Below, piece by piece: positions 42,501 to 55,826 of a stretch of 64,000 nt of DNA. This DNA comes from Hirudo medicinalis (Eukaryota > Annelida > Clitellata > Hirudinida > Hirudinidae), in assembly GCA_011800805.1 (NCBI GenBank), contig MPNW01000008.1:123406-187405 (forward strand). Reading direction: 5' to 3'. Below the pieces are notes generated by a model. That model was not told the origin of the DNA. It saw only the letters and a program-made list of their open reading frames with translations, and did no database searches. The translations under genes and the position numbers were made by a program. The number at the start of each line of letters is the position of its first letter. Position 1 is the first letter of the stretch.

Positions 42501-45500
42501 AATTTGTTTCTTTCAATTGTAGATTGATAGAGCAATTGAGATGTGCACTTAAAGTGAAGGATGTTCTCATAGAGCAGGTGGAATCTGAGAAAAATGAGGT
42601 CGAGTCAAAGTTCAAGGATATATCCAGGATGAAAGGCAGTGATGATGAGGTGGTTCATTCTCTAAATTATAAATAACTTGTGCTTGTTATGACGTTGGTC
42701 AAGAACGTCTTGTATGTCCTAATATGTAGGATTGTTAAATACTTAAGATTGGTTGGCATTTGCTCATTTTTTGAACAATTCTTTTATTGTTCTCCAGAGT
42801 CTCACACGACACACTTGCAATACTAGTGAAGAAGATATTGCTGATCTAAAAGTTAATGAAGAATGTCAGGATGAAGATAAACTAATGATCATCAACAGGA
42901 ACTGTTCCGACCATCGGGAGAAACTCATGTTGGAGAACTATGTTGAGAAGTTGTCCAATCATTTGAAGGAGAGAGAAGGTGCAATCAGAAAGAATGAAAA
43001 GACTATCAAAGGTCTTGAAGACAAGTGCTTCTCTCTCTTGCAGATTATTGAAGAGTTGAAAGATGGAAAAAATGAGGAAAATGCAGATGACTATGAAGAT
43101 TATGATGGTGCTTACGATCAGCACAGTGAGGGCTTGAAAAGCAGCTGGAGTCATTTGTACAAGGGAGAAGATGAAGCTAGAGAAGAAGACAGTGAGAGAG
43201 ACTCAGATTCTAGAGATTTCAATGACATTTCTCATCTTCAGTTCAAGGATGTTGGAAGAATGACATATGGTGATCATTCTCTTGACAGTAGCAGGCAGTC
43301 CTCAGCCAACAATCCAAATCATCTCAATGTTTTCAAAGTTGCCAGAAAATCAAAGAGACTTGAAAAAGAAAATATGAACCTAAAGGACAGGCTGTGGACA
43401 ATAGAGCAACAGTTTCATGAGTGGAAGAGTGATGAGAAAGCAATTCACTTGGAGAAACAGAGAATGTTAAAGGATGAATTGGAAAAGACCATAGAAGCAA
43501 AAGATAATTTAGAGGAGCAGTGCTCTGAACTGGAAGAGGAACTTTTTAGAATCAAAAAGCACTTTGATGAATTTGGATCGTTCATTGTTGACTTTGATGC
43601 TGCACCTCAGGATTCGCATAATGATTCAGCAGTAAGTCAATCTACACCAGACTTCATGGATAGGCTGACTGGTCTTCGAGAGGTGTTTGTCAAGCAAGAA
43701 AAGCTACTAAAAGACAGGCAGGAGGATATATCTGCTCTTCAAGCAAAGAATGTTGAATATCAAGAAGCTCTAGTTAAACAGATGGAAGATTCAGATGAAT
43801 TGAGGAAGTTGATGGAGGAAAAAATAAAATCTTTGAATGATGAAGATAAGGTTAAGTCCACATTTCTGGCTGAGCTGGACAAACTAAAGCTGGAATTGTT
43901 GGAGAAAGACAAAGAACTTCAGGAAGCAAACAATCTTTCAAAATTTGAAAAAGATTCCCTCACCTCAAGATGCAAGGAGATTGAAGCCATAAACTTGCAG
44001 CTCAATGACAATTTAATTGAGACCAAGCTGGCAAATGAAGCTCTTTTGAAAAAGCTTTCTACCAGTGATGCCTTGGGCCAGCAGTTGAATAGTCTCCTCA
44101 AGGAAGGAGGTGAGATCACTAGGCAGCTTAATACCAAAGCTGAGCACCTGAGTCAAACTAATGAAGATCTCTTGTTGAAGCTGGAACGAAAATCTAGTAG
44201 TTTGAGTGCATATGACGAAGAAATCAAAGACCTGAAGAAGAAAATAACTGAGAAGGAATTGATGATTGATTGTCTCAATACAGAATTAGCTGATAGCAAG
44301 AATCTCTCCAGTGATCTTGAAAAAAAATTGGCTGATCACAATAATCTCATTACTTCTTATGAATGCAGGATCTCTAGGCAGGAAATTCTAATCAAAGAAC
44401 TTAATGAGAAGCTCTCAAACATGTGCTTGGATCTCAGGGGCATGACCCAAGACAATAGTGAAATGAAATCATCCAAATTTTTACAGCAATTGGATGGAAT
44501 GTCCAGTATGGAATTGGAAAAGATGTTTCACAAGAAAGAGCAGTTACTGGATTTGATGCACAAGAAGCGTTCCTCTGCCATCAAATTTTCAGAAAGGGAT
44601 GATTTGGTTGGGCAATGGAGTGAACTTGTATGCAATATTGAGAAGGAATGGAGAAGGGAGCTTAAAGAAATCAAGGTGTTGGAAGATAAGTGGCATGTCA
44701 GTATTGGAAAATGTTTTAATGTATTTTAATTTAATGCTTTGAAGGAGCTTTTCTTATGCAGGTAATTATTTGGTAACAAATGTTAATTTAGTTATATTTT
44801 GTGTAACTGGTGCAGGTGGATTTAGTCAGACCTAGGTTATTCTGTTATATACAATTAGTGTACTTACTCCCACTTGTACTTGAGCTTTGAATGCTTGCAT
44901 TTGTATTTGTACTTCTGACTAAGAAACTTAAGTTCTTAACACAGATCTGGATTTAACAGTTATTAGTGAGGCGTTGTTGATTTTCAGGTGATGTTAATTG
45001 AACATCAGGCCTTGATGAATGAAAAGAGCTTGATCGAGTCTAAGATGGAGCGTGAGATCAACAAGCGGGATGCCGTTATAAAGGTACTTTGTAGACGCGA
45101 ATTACGCTGTTCCCTAAGTGTCATTAACTTGGTTAATACTAGCTTATACGCGGAATAGAATTTCACAAATAATTTAATTATTCTTGATTTGACAGGATCT
45201 TAAGGTAAATTTTGCACTATTGGTTTCTGAGTTAAACCTGGGTGGTGCACCACAGCTTACTGCCGATCTGGGGAATGTTAGTTAACCACGAAAAATGTGG
45301 AATCAAAATGCTTTTTAACTGGGTTTATTTTGCACAGAAAACGTCGAAAAGAAACTTGGAAGGTCTTGAAAGTATCAGCGGGGGCTTGGGGATTGCGTCT
45401 GAAGCCGAAGTGGAGGTGGTGTCGAGAGGTAAGACGAGCGGAGTAAGAATATGAAGTGGGATTTCTTATTCCTCCTTTGTTCATAGGTGGCGGAGTGTTA

Positions 45501-48500
45501 TTTCGAACTTGATTTTAATTTGTAGATGGCGCGTTAGTAGCGTTAGATTGGCCATTAGTAGCATCCGGGCAATTTTGTTTACTTTCGGCAAGCGGGATAT
45601 TTTAAATAGCTCCTACGCAACCCAACTTTGCGTCTGACCATTAGGATTTTTTTAATTATTTAAAACTTCGATTTCAAGGATATACGGGACCTGGAGAACA
45701 GCCGGCGAGGTCTAAGTTTGTTGCGTTGAAATCTTTTCATGACACTGACTCAATGGATAACTCGGACGACCCAGCACGCAAAGCTATCGACCGATATCGC
45801 TCTTATGGCTCGAGTCAGGCTTCACACGAAGAATTCAAGACACTTCATCTTACTTCAACTAACACCAGCTTGCCATTACATTTGGAGTCGAGATTTGAGA
45901 ACAAAATGAATCATGAAGACTCAAATGAGAGTGAAGAAGCTTGTCAATTAAGGGCTTCGTTGTCTGTAGCATTGAATCAGCTTGACGATGCTTGTCAGAA
46001 AATAAGAAATGAGACCTTTGAGAAGCCAGAATTAATTGAATTGCTTGAGAGCATGAAAAGCAGTCTTCTTGAAATAGCTGCAATTCGGCAACTTAAAAAG
46101 GATGCTGGACAGCAAATACATTCAATTTGCCAGGGCTCCATCTTAAATAGACTGGAAAATGAAGTTAGCATAAAGCAAAAGGATGTAGATAAGAGTTCTA
46201 GCTGTGGAGGCAATAACAGCCAGTTAGTGGACACAAATTCTTTGAAGTCAAAGATGTTAGAGATTCAGAAAGAGCTCGATAATGCCAATGATGTTATACA
46301 TCATCTGAAAGAACAGATAAAATTGAACACAGAAGCATCTGAAGTCTCTGGCAAGATGAAATTCAATCCAGAGTTAATTGTCCGTCTAGTTGGGAAAATA
46401 AACACTTTAAAGCAGCAAATGCAAACCGACAACAAACTGTCGACCGAAGATGGCATACCTTCCAAGGGAACTAAACAGCCAGAAGATTCCAAATCACCAA
46501 TTTTAAGAGATGGAGGATCTCACTTAGGCCGTCCTTCCGTCCTGGGTTCCGAGAGTGCAAGAGGATCGATGGCCAGTTCTTTAGACGTGGCTTCTATGAC
46601 CCCACTGATTGAAACTCGTCTCAAGAACACAAGAGCCTTTGAGAAGCTCAGGGAGGAGATATCTCATCTGAGACAGAATTTTAGATACAGGCTTGGAAGG
46701 TCTAATAGGCCCAGCTTTGGCCGTCTCAGCGAACTATACATTGGTTCCCAAATTGCGGGGTCGAGTTTCCCTATTGGCTCGAACAGGGCTACTGCTGACG
46801 AGTCCTTGAGAGAACTGGATTTTTCACGCTCCTCTCTTGTGCCAGACTTTGATTCCACCCATTTAGATGAGTCTCATTTCACAGAAGGCAGACTAGACTT
46901 GATGTCACTCGAGGGTCGTGAAATATTTCTCTCGGACATGTTGGCCGAAAGCGAAGGAAGGTGTCGCATCATGAGAGACAGGCTAGAGGAGCTGTTAGTC
47001 TTTCTCAGGAGTCTCCTGGAAGCTAGGAAGGACAAATATACCCTGCCAGATGAGGAGGTTTCAAAGATGTCAGAGTGCCTTAATGAGACTGTAGGATTGC
47101 TGGAAAATGTTTCTCGTTGGTTTGAAGGTACGCAAATAAATTATTTTAAAAATTAAAATAGATTATTTTAACATTATTTTAATAACATTATTACTTTATA
47201 AATTTCATAAAATTATTTATCTGATTCAGAACAAGATGGAATCATGGATGCTTCCCTGAATATCGAAGGAGCCAATCAGATGACGAGGTTTTCTTTGGTC
47301 GGACAAACGTCCCTTCTGATTGGCAGGACCTCTCTTGCGCAAGTCGCAGAGCTCGACGAGGATGCAGGAGAGAAATGTAGCAATATGCTTGAAAGAACTG
47401 GCAAAGATGAGACTAAATCTGCCAAAGAAGATAAGGAAACTTCAAGGTTTGTCAGTTAATGCCCCTCAATGTGCTGCTCTTTATCTGTAATACAATTTCT
47501 TTATATATGCAAGCTGTCTTGCGTTCCTTCATGCACTGCAACAAAGCCTTTGGGAAGGAGCACTATGTAATGGTTAACAATAAGCGACTATGTTGCTATG
47601 CATGTGGCACTTTATTAATGAACTACAATTTCTGTTCTGAGTTTGGTGTTTTCATTAATGCTTGGTAATCGAAGTCTTGATTAAAATGTCTTCCATCGAC
47701 AGCTCGGATTTGTCGCAAGCCTCGCAAATTGTGAAAGAAAGTGGTTTTTTGTCAAAAGAGTCGTCCGAACTTCACGATCAGCTGCAGAGTTCTGAATCTA
47801 TCATAAAGGACCTGCAGTCTCAACTTTCTGCTTATCAAGAAAGATGTGACGCACTAACAGAGAAGCTCATAGATGCGGAGAAAATGAGGGAAAATCTAGA
47901 AGTCGAGCTGGATGGCCTAAGGAGGACATGCAATGAGAATTATGCAGCTGATGCTGATCAGAAACTAACTGAATTCAATTCACAAATCAGTACCATCAAG
48001 CAAGAAATTTCTCTGAGAGATGACAAAATAGAGGAATTACTTAAAATCCAGAAACTTATGGAACAATCTCAGCTGGACATGACTCTGGAAATAGAAAGTT
48101 TGAGACAATGTACAGCTCAAGTTCAAAAAGAAAATGAATCACTAAAATTTCAAAATGATGCACTGGCAGAGACTGTGGTGCACTCAGAATCACTCATTCC
48201 AGGTTTCCAAAAGCAGGTGGATGAATTGAAGAGGACCAATGGTGAGCTAACTAAGGATCTTGATAGGAGCAAGAGAAAGGAATCTCAGATGACACAATTG
48301 GAAAAAACTATTATTGAAAAAGAAGATGAAATTAGTCAAAAAAAGGTTCTAATTTCCTACCTTACAGAGCAAGTTGAAACACTGAAGGATGAGCTTCAAG
48401 AAGCTAAGGAAACAGATGGTGAAACTATTTCTCAGTTGGAACTTGAAATAGAAAAGATTCAATTTGATCTGACCATTGCAAGAAATGACTCTGATAGCAA

Positions 48501-51313
48501 GGGCTCCAGGCTTGACAGCATGACTGAGGCTCTTGAGAGAAGCAGAGATTCGTCTTTGAAACTTGAAGGTAGATGTCAGGGCCTTGCTTCCGATCTTGAG
48601 CAGCTGCATGTCCAAGTGAGTTCCCTGGAAAGGGAGTTGCAGGAAAAACTAAGGAAGTTGGTCGAGGCTGAGAGAAGGGCTGTGGAATTCCAGTCAAGAT
48701 ACGAAGATTTACAGCACAAATTTGATGTCCTCCAACTCGAAAAGGATTCTTTAGAAAAGCTTCTCATAGCCGAGCGACGGGCAATCAATTCGGCTCTTTC
48801 GGGCGGCACGATTAGTGTTAACCAGAATTCTTCGTCTCATCCTGACAAAGCAAAATCTGACAGTCTCCTCATATCTCCTGTTGAGGTTTTATCAAACTTG
48901 GAAACGTTTCAGAAGAAAGAGTCAAAGCAGGCAGTGAATTTTGAACCAGATGATCAGATACAATCACTTCATTATTTGTCTTCTCCTAAAAGTTCCTCAT
49001 GCTCTGGGTGCATCCTCCTCAGAGATGAGTTGACCTTGTTGATTGAAGAGCGAGACACCCTGTCTAGAAAAGTCATTGAGCTGTCTAGTAAAGGCTCCAT
49101 CTTGACCTATGAAGTCATTAGTGCCCATGGGAATAGCAAGTACCATAGTAGCTTTGGAAGGGAGGCTGCATGTGGCAACATAAAGTGTCAAGAGAAAATA
49201 AATTATCTCGAGAGCTACATTCGGGAACTCAAAGAAATCATCGACAGAAATGAGAAGGCCGCGTCCGAGCTGCGAGATCAGATCCACAGGTGAGTGATGA
49301 ATAAATCTGCCTAAAATGTTGCATTTATAGTAAATTTACATTTAATCCTGATGTCTGATGTCATTCAATAATTTTTTATCACAATTAGAAATTCTCTAGA
49401 GCCATAAAAATTTGTTGTGTGTAAAATTCAATTCCATATTTCAACTTGTTGTATTAAATGTTGTGTTGTAATTGTTGTTGTGCTAGCCATTTCATTATTG
49501 CAAAGCTGGTTTTTAAGGGTCTTTTGTTCTCTAGGATGAATGTGGAAATCAAGCAGAAGAAGCTGATTATCAGCAAATTGGACTCAAAGTGTCTCGAACT
49601 TCAATCTTCTCTCAAAGAGATAACTCTACATACTGATCAAAAATCAGTTGCTGAAGCATTGAGCCATGGTACTACCACTCTTAATGAATATCGGCGATTG
49701 GTCGATACGTTAAAGATAGAGATCAACATACTGAAGGAGAGACAGGCAAGTGGAGTTTCTCCTCCTGATGCAGAGGCAGTCCTTCCTGAAGTGTCTGATG
49801 ATAAGGAGAATCTGAAATTAGGTTCTTCAAATGATGTTGTCTTTTGTCAAGATGATTTTAAACTACCTCCATTCCACTGTTATCATGTGGACATTAATTA
49901 TGATTGATCTAAATAAATTCAGGCTCATCTCTATGAGGATTGCAGGAATAATTATAAATTTAAAAATATTTAGTTGTGTATTCTCAGGTGGTTATTTTGG
50001 CTTATATGCACTTTTTTGATTGCCTAGATTAATGTCATAATATCATCGACTTAATTAAACTATTGACTTAGTTTTTGGTCAATTGTGCAACAGGTGATCC
50101 CAGGACCAAATCTTTATCAGAAGATGTTGGAGCTCAAGACTCTGCCTTCCAAGTGGAACTGGTGAGAAAGGAGCTTGAAAGACTAGTGGTGAGCAATGCT
50201 AACCTCAGGAATCAACTGGAAGGAATTTCCAACAATTCTGCTGAAGGTATGCTAAGCCTTAGTGAAGATATCATAAGAAATGAAGATCAGTTTCTTTATT
50301 GTTCTTATTAAGGTTCTCCAGAAATTATGTTTGATTTATGCTTATTTTCCCTTTTGAATGATTTTGTACCTCTCTTTATAACAAGTATGCATTCCTCTCT
50401 TCAGTCCTTTGACCATAAACAGTGACTGACCTTTTTCTTTCACTTACATTTCAAATCAGATAAATTTCTCTTTTCAATAATGACTTGATTTTGCTCACCA
50501 GTAACTCATCAACCTAATATTTTTTTTTTGAGGTACTTCTTGCGACCATTCCGGCTTTATCAAAGAGGTTAGAAGGTTTTTTTTTCTTGTTTGAGAGACT
50601 ATAAATAAATAAATCTCAGAATCCATCATATTTCACACGTTAAACAACGTGTCTGGGAAACTAACAAACCCATTAGCATTTAACTCGCTTACTCTGTTTC
50701 TTTGCACTTCAACATGTTCCCGCTGTATAGGTATACGAAACAAGTGCACGTTAACCCAGCGGGTTGTGTTCCCTTAGGCAGCTGCATAGGAGAGTTGTCG
50801 AGTGTTGCGTTCGCAACCCTGCATCCTTGGGAAAGGGTGCTACATGCATGGCCGAACAGTTGCAGTGTCTCCACATCCAACTCTGATGCAGTGTCAAAAC
50901 TTCAGTTATATTTGAATACCTAACTAATAACTTATACCTAACTAGACACATAAGTGAACAGTTATCGACATTTCTGCGACCACTTGACATTGCGTTCATT
51001 CAGATTGAGCGACTTAAAAGACAGGTTGTGGACTTGAAGCAGTTGCCAGGCAATGGTCAACCACCTGCCAAGAAGGTTTCTGTGCACACAATAAAGAACA
51101 AGATCAACCCATCAGCTGTCATTGAACAGAGTACGTACTTTATCTTTAGATGTTCAAAATTAGCCGTGTCTCAAATTTTATGTTGTTATAAATAAATTTC
51201 CAGTTAACAAAACAAGGAAGGTGCTCGCCCAGACAACTCTGAATCTCGACCTGGCACGCCACGCAGAAAAGTCAGAGCCCGGCACTGTGCCCAGCAATAC
51301 TCAAAATTGCTAA
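39504..51313 (+). CDS. CDK5RAP2: CM1-motif centrosomal protein (CDK5RAP2 / PDE4DIP / centrosomin homologue)
   Basis: Scaffold that recruits gamma-tubulin complexes to centrosomes or Golgi through CM1. Exons: 39504-39628, 39758-39816, 40049-40110, 40530-40640, 40724-40800, 40906-41049, 41140-41334, 42365-42402, 42523-42649, 42798-44696, 44988-45083, 45196-45204, 45338-45428, 45679-47127, 47230-47446, 47703-49289, 49535-49821, 50094-50246, 50533-50567, 51004-51130, 51204-51313; about 2332 aa. CM1 (about residues 75-130) is near identical to the family: RTMKEYDQ, LQKENFNLKLRIYFLEE, then NIELKVEVESLRKELQ. The rest is acidic coiled coil with Ser-rich breaks. I do not see a clear CM2. Size fits myomegalin (PDE4DIP) as well as CDK5RAP2, which arose from one ancestral gene. 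All phases agree, including a 9-nt microexon. Exon ends at 49821 and 50567 are less certain. Confidence 0.9.
41620..42110 (-). mobile_element. LINE reverse-transcriptase fragment in CM1-gene intron 7
   Basis: Minus-strand frames give RRAAKLLPSCKGLSHEDRLK, QLCLPSLALRQKGD, MLCQMLSG, typical of the CR1/L2 thumb region (QRRATKL...L..YE.RL..L.LP.L..RR.RGD). Stops and frameshifts show decay. The remainder of the 1-kb intron (41335-42364) holds no exon I can support. Confidence 0.7.
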
Positions 51314-53027
51314 CGGCCAAAACCTTCCCCAGAGTGAATTTACGTTAACCAATCAAATTACAGAGCTAAAGGTCTTTAATATGTTTTGTTGCCACATGTG
51401 TTCTGATTTTAAACATTTCACTTTTGCTATTTCCATTTGCTTTTGTTTTCTGCATAAATCGATCCCCGAACGTCGAGTCTTGTCGGACAGTTGATAAACA
51501 GTCTGGTAGCTTAGGTCGGTCTCCCCTGAAGTCTGCGACAGCTCCGAGCAAACGGAGATTTCCGTTTTCCCGACCGAATGTCGCTGCGGTCGAGGAACGC
51601 AACCCCTTTTGATTATTAGGTTCCAGGTGATCTATCATCCACGGTTTATTCAGGATGACCACATTTCAATGGGCAATGGCGTCGTCATCGTAACATTTGG
51701 TTGAAAACAGGAGTTCCCTAAGTTGGCCAGGTGACCCAAGAACAATGACCTAGACAAGTCAAACGCGCGTCGGGCGAGAGTAACGCGGAGCGCGGCAACA
51801 AGCATGTGTCGATACACTATAGTAAATGACTAAACCCGACCGCCGCTGAACTGGACGAAGATCTGGAAGATAAAGTGATGCCAGCGAAGCATCGTAGCGG
51901 GCGACCATGCAATCACGATCACTTATCATGAATCGATCAGTAAGTAACTAAATCGCGGACGACGGATTTATGATTGCTAATGGTCAAGAATATGCCTCTA
52001 GCACCATGCAGTTCCTGGAATCCAATTAAAAGAGGTATCAGTGACCGGAAGCCTAAATAAGATAGAACAGTTAAGGCAAGAAGAGCCAGCACGAAGTCAG
52101 CATCGATTTTAAAATCCTCGCCAGTTCTAAACGAGCTCTTAATTGCCGTGCTCTCTTAAGCCGGCAAGGTGTCATCGTCGACAGATCGTGACGTACAACC
52201 GTGATATAAATAATACTGCAAAAAAATTAAACGATAATGTTGGAGGAAACAAATGAAGGGATGGTCAAGCAGGCATGGAGAAGCAGGAACGCCTTCAAAA
52301 GGAAGTGACATAGGCAGTGACCATACTGGGGACAATTAACTTTAGAAGGTGCTTTCAGTAGCACTGACGGCAAACATGACGTGTCAAGGGAAGAAACAAG
52401 AGAAGCCAGAAACAACATTTTAGAGCAATTTTGGATGAGAGCAAAGACCTTGCCGTGACTTTTATACGAAGGAGGGAATCCCGGTCTAAAAATATCTCCG
52501 TCGAGCCGACCTAGTGAAGAGCTAAGCAAACAGAGCGTGACAACTATGCAGAGAGCAATAAGGAGATGGAATCAGAATCGGACGCCCATCGGAAAGCGTG
52601 TCTCCGACGAGGTGTTTCGTAATAAGACATTTTCGTCAGGCTCAATCAGTGATGCTTTTCAGCGATAGTCAGGCCGAAGTAATCGAATGACGAACTGACG
52701 ACAACCACGTTAGCGACAGCAACCACAAACAATAACGAGTGCGTTTAAAATACAACCAAAAATTCAATAGCAGGCCACCAATCCCAGCACAGAATCGACG
52801 ACGACCGAACGGTCGAGCGCCCGACAGACCGGTCTTTCATAAATACTCGAAAGATGTCCTTAATTGGCTCGGGAGAACGATTGATTCTACTCCGACGACT
52901 CTCGGCGTAAAAGAAACCGCGCGACGATGCCACAAGAATTACAACGATGAGGTCGCTATTAAAACAAAACGAATCTCGGACAAAACGCAAAACGACTGCG
53001 GCTATTGTCGCGACGAGCGCTCCGGAT
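51314..53027. other. Convergent 3' region between the CM1 gene and IRS; probably a long IRS 3' UTR
   Basis: About 1.7 kb with visibly more G+C and CpG than the rest of the window, continuous in composition with the last IRS exon. A minus-strand AATAAA (tttatt at 51645-51650) could end a 1.4-kb IRS 3' UTR. Several open frames of 80-170 codons occur on both strands but have no domain, no splice logic and low-complexity composition, so I do not call them genes. Confidence 0.45.
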
Positions 53028-55790
53028 TCAAGAGAACCTGTCGCACGGCGAAAACGACATCGTCATGTACTCGCCAGGTGTCGTCATCGGGGAAGCGAGG
53101 TTAGAGATTGTGGTCGTGCTGAAGTTGTTCCGAGAGGTGACGGACGAGACCGAAGAACTGGAGCAGGACGAAGCCGACGAAAGCACTCCGAACGAGCAGT
53201 CGCAAGGAACCGCAGGAGCGGAGGTCCTATCGAACGACATTTCCATGTAGCGTTCGTTACTCCCGTCGACGCTTTTGGCGGGTGCAGAGAGCAAACAAAT
53301 CGCTCCCGTCAAAACGCCACCGTCGCCTGCGGCCGCAGCGTCGACGTCGGCATTCGACGCCCGGGTCGAGGTCGGAATCCGAGCGGCTTTTCCCAGGCTC
53401 ATGTCAAGGTAATCGGTGAAGTGCTGAGGATTCAGTTGGATCCTCTTAAAACCCTCGGTCATGTCTAAATACGGCTCGTCCTCGAAGACTTTCTTATCGT
53501 CTGATCCTAGCTGCCGGAGTTCAGAGTCGGCCACGAATCCGTGCATCTTCATGTAGCCATTCTCGAGAGCTTCGCGACAGCAACGATTACGAACGGCCAG
53601 ATTTTTCTGGTCGCCGGTGAGAGCGCGCGGCCTGGGTTGACAGCAGGGAACGGGTCTCGAGGGCATCATGGATCCGTCGATCGTGGGCAGCCTCTCCCTC
53701 TTCTGGGAGTGATCGTGGTCGCTGGAGTCGAGGACCACGTGATGGAGAAGGTGCTGATAGTTGGTGAGCGGGTTGGACCTGAATATCTTCCCTCCCACGG
53801 GCTGCTAAAGGAAGAATGAAACGTACGAATGAAGAAATTGAGACTCAATCGGACTCATCTTCTTGAATCTAATTTAAACTGGATTTGCAAATTTCAACGT
53901 TGTTATCACCGGCCTAGCAATCATTATGTTATTCAATCACGTCGTCGTCGAAACAACCGATCAGAAATTTGACTAAATCCCATTTCGCATCAAATGTCTT
54001 TCAGATAGGCCAAGGTCCTAAGTACCACAGCACGAGTATAAATAAGTAAGACTAGCTGTTTGTACAAACTATTCTTCTTGCATCATGCTCTGAAGGTCAA
54101 GAATTCAAATCCATTTACAAATCTCTTAGTAGTTTATGACATTCTACTGCTATTAGTTTAAAGCAGCAATTTATCTGGTTGACAGATGATGTTGGGCATT
54201 TTTGCCACTACACCTTTGTTAATCCATAGTAGCTCACCTTTGGGGTCATGACCTTGTTCTTAATGTGGCAACTGGCTCTTTTACAAAGTCCTGCGGCCAA
54301 ATGTTTACTCTTGCCGGGTTTCTCAAAATCGAGAGGAGCGTAGAAGACCTTTCGCGAGCTGCTGGAGTTGAGAGCCTCGCAGTAGAAACAGCCCTCCTTA
54401 TATGGAGGAGGATCTTGCAGAGCTGTTACACAGAACGGCATTAATAATTAAATTCAAGTATTATAATCCACTCACGCTATTGGATCAAATATCCGGCCAA
54501 TGCAGGCCCGATCCCAAAAGTATTAGCACCATTATACCTAAATCGACTGCCTCCGAATGCATTGCAACCCCTTGAAGATCCTCGTTCGTCTCCTGACCTT
54601 CGCCCTCATTTTTGAGATGAGGAGCACTGGAGCATCTTTCAGAGTCCTTGGATGCTTGACTGAAGTGATGTTGATGATGCTGGACATTCTTCAAATATTC
54701 GGCCTTATTGCCCACTGAGGAAGTCCTCAGTAGGTCTGCCAGATCGAGATCAGTCTGTTTGAATCCATCCATGAAGAAGTAGGGGGCATGGAGGCCCATG
54801 GCTTCCTCTTTGGCTGAAGTGCTCTGGAGATCAATCTTGACTGAAAGAATGGGAGAATAAATGTAAGATTATTATAATCTTCATTGTTACACACAATTCC
54901 TTCACGAGCAAGCCCTTTAAATATGAATGGACAAATTACTTTAAGCATTACATAAATGCATAGATCAATATCCAAATAATGTTAATGAAAAACTAATACA
55001 AAAAAAATTTGCCCCAAGAATAACTTAATCCAATCCACAACTTTATTTTCAAACAACAATGAACATGTCACCAAAAATAACAAGAACGAATATGCTACCA
55101 AAAATAATATTACTTATTCTAAACTGATAAACTGATGTCTTGCATCAACCACATTGCACAAATGGTAATCAAAATGAATACTCTCAATAATGACGTTGCC
55201 AATCGTATTTTTATTTCTTTGTTTAACTAGTTCCTGGTGATTTGTCGATTTGTTAGCGGGGTCAATCCGGCAACAGAAGCATGCGCGCACGCACTTCCGC
55301 AAGCTCGGTCGTCACTTAGCAAAGCTAGTGGAAGTCGAAGAGAACTACCATCGCAATGTCATCCTGCTTTCTTGAATGAAACAACATCTGCTAACCTGGA
55401 AAGAGTATGGAAGACAACGAGGATTTGTTGACAGAGGATGGGAGACTGCTTCCAGAGGATCTCAGGGAACTCACGGAACTTGAACTCGTGGTTCGACCTA
55501 GAGGTCGCATCGTCGGTAATATCGGAGTTTTACTCGAATATATTGAAAGTATTAATTAAAAATATTAATACATTATGATAATAATCTATCAGAGCCACTT
55601 TGACATTTTCAAACTATTCTTTGGATCAACTTTATTAATTAGATCAATTAGGCCTATTAATTATATTAAAGAATACCAACCTCCAGGCATGTTGGGGAAA
55701 ACAGAGTCACTGCAAGCATCAGCTACCACAGTGGCAGTAGATGAAGCTAAAAAGTGAGGGAGTTAATTATTAAGATGATGATTATTATTA

Positions 55791-55826
<36 letters not shown>

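Noticed and set aside
45429..45678. Possible alternative promoter or second gene start inside the CM1 gene, before MDNSDDPARK
   Set aside because: The frame is continuous in phase from the exon at 45338 through 45679, so a split gene is not required.
48997..49287. Long minus frames opposite the CM1 coiled-coil exons
   Set aside because: Antisense shadows of long coding exons with biased codon use.
49743..49752. Perfect-looking GC donor CAG|GCAAGT in a CM1-gene exon
   Set aside because: It is phase 0, whereas the next exon at 50094 needs phase 1; the GT donor at 49822 fits instead.
50689..50999. Overlapping frames of 63-82 codons in the intron before the exon at 51004
   Set aside because: They lie within an intron whose flanking exons are in phase; no domain or conserved motif is seen.
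51366..51662. 98-codon minus frame between the CM1 gene and IRS
   Set aside because: Composition is not protein-like, and it overlaps the likely poly(A) signal of IRS.
52227..52529. 100-codon minus frame downstream of IRS
   Set aside because: No homology recognised, no splice context, and it lies in the probable IRS 3' UTR.
52947..53468. 173-codon plus-strand open frame over the end of IRS
   Set aside because: It is antisense to the well-supported last IRS exon in CpG-rich DNA; its Arg/Gly-rich translation has no domain.
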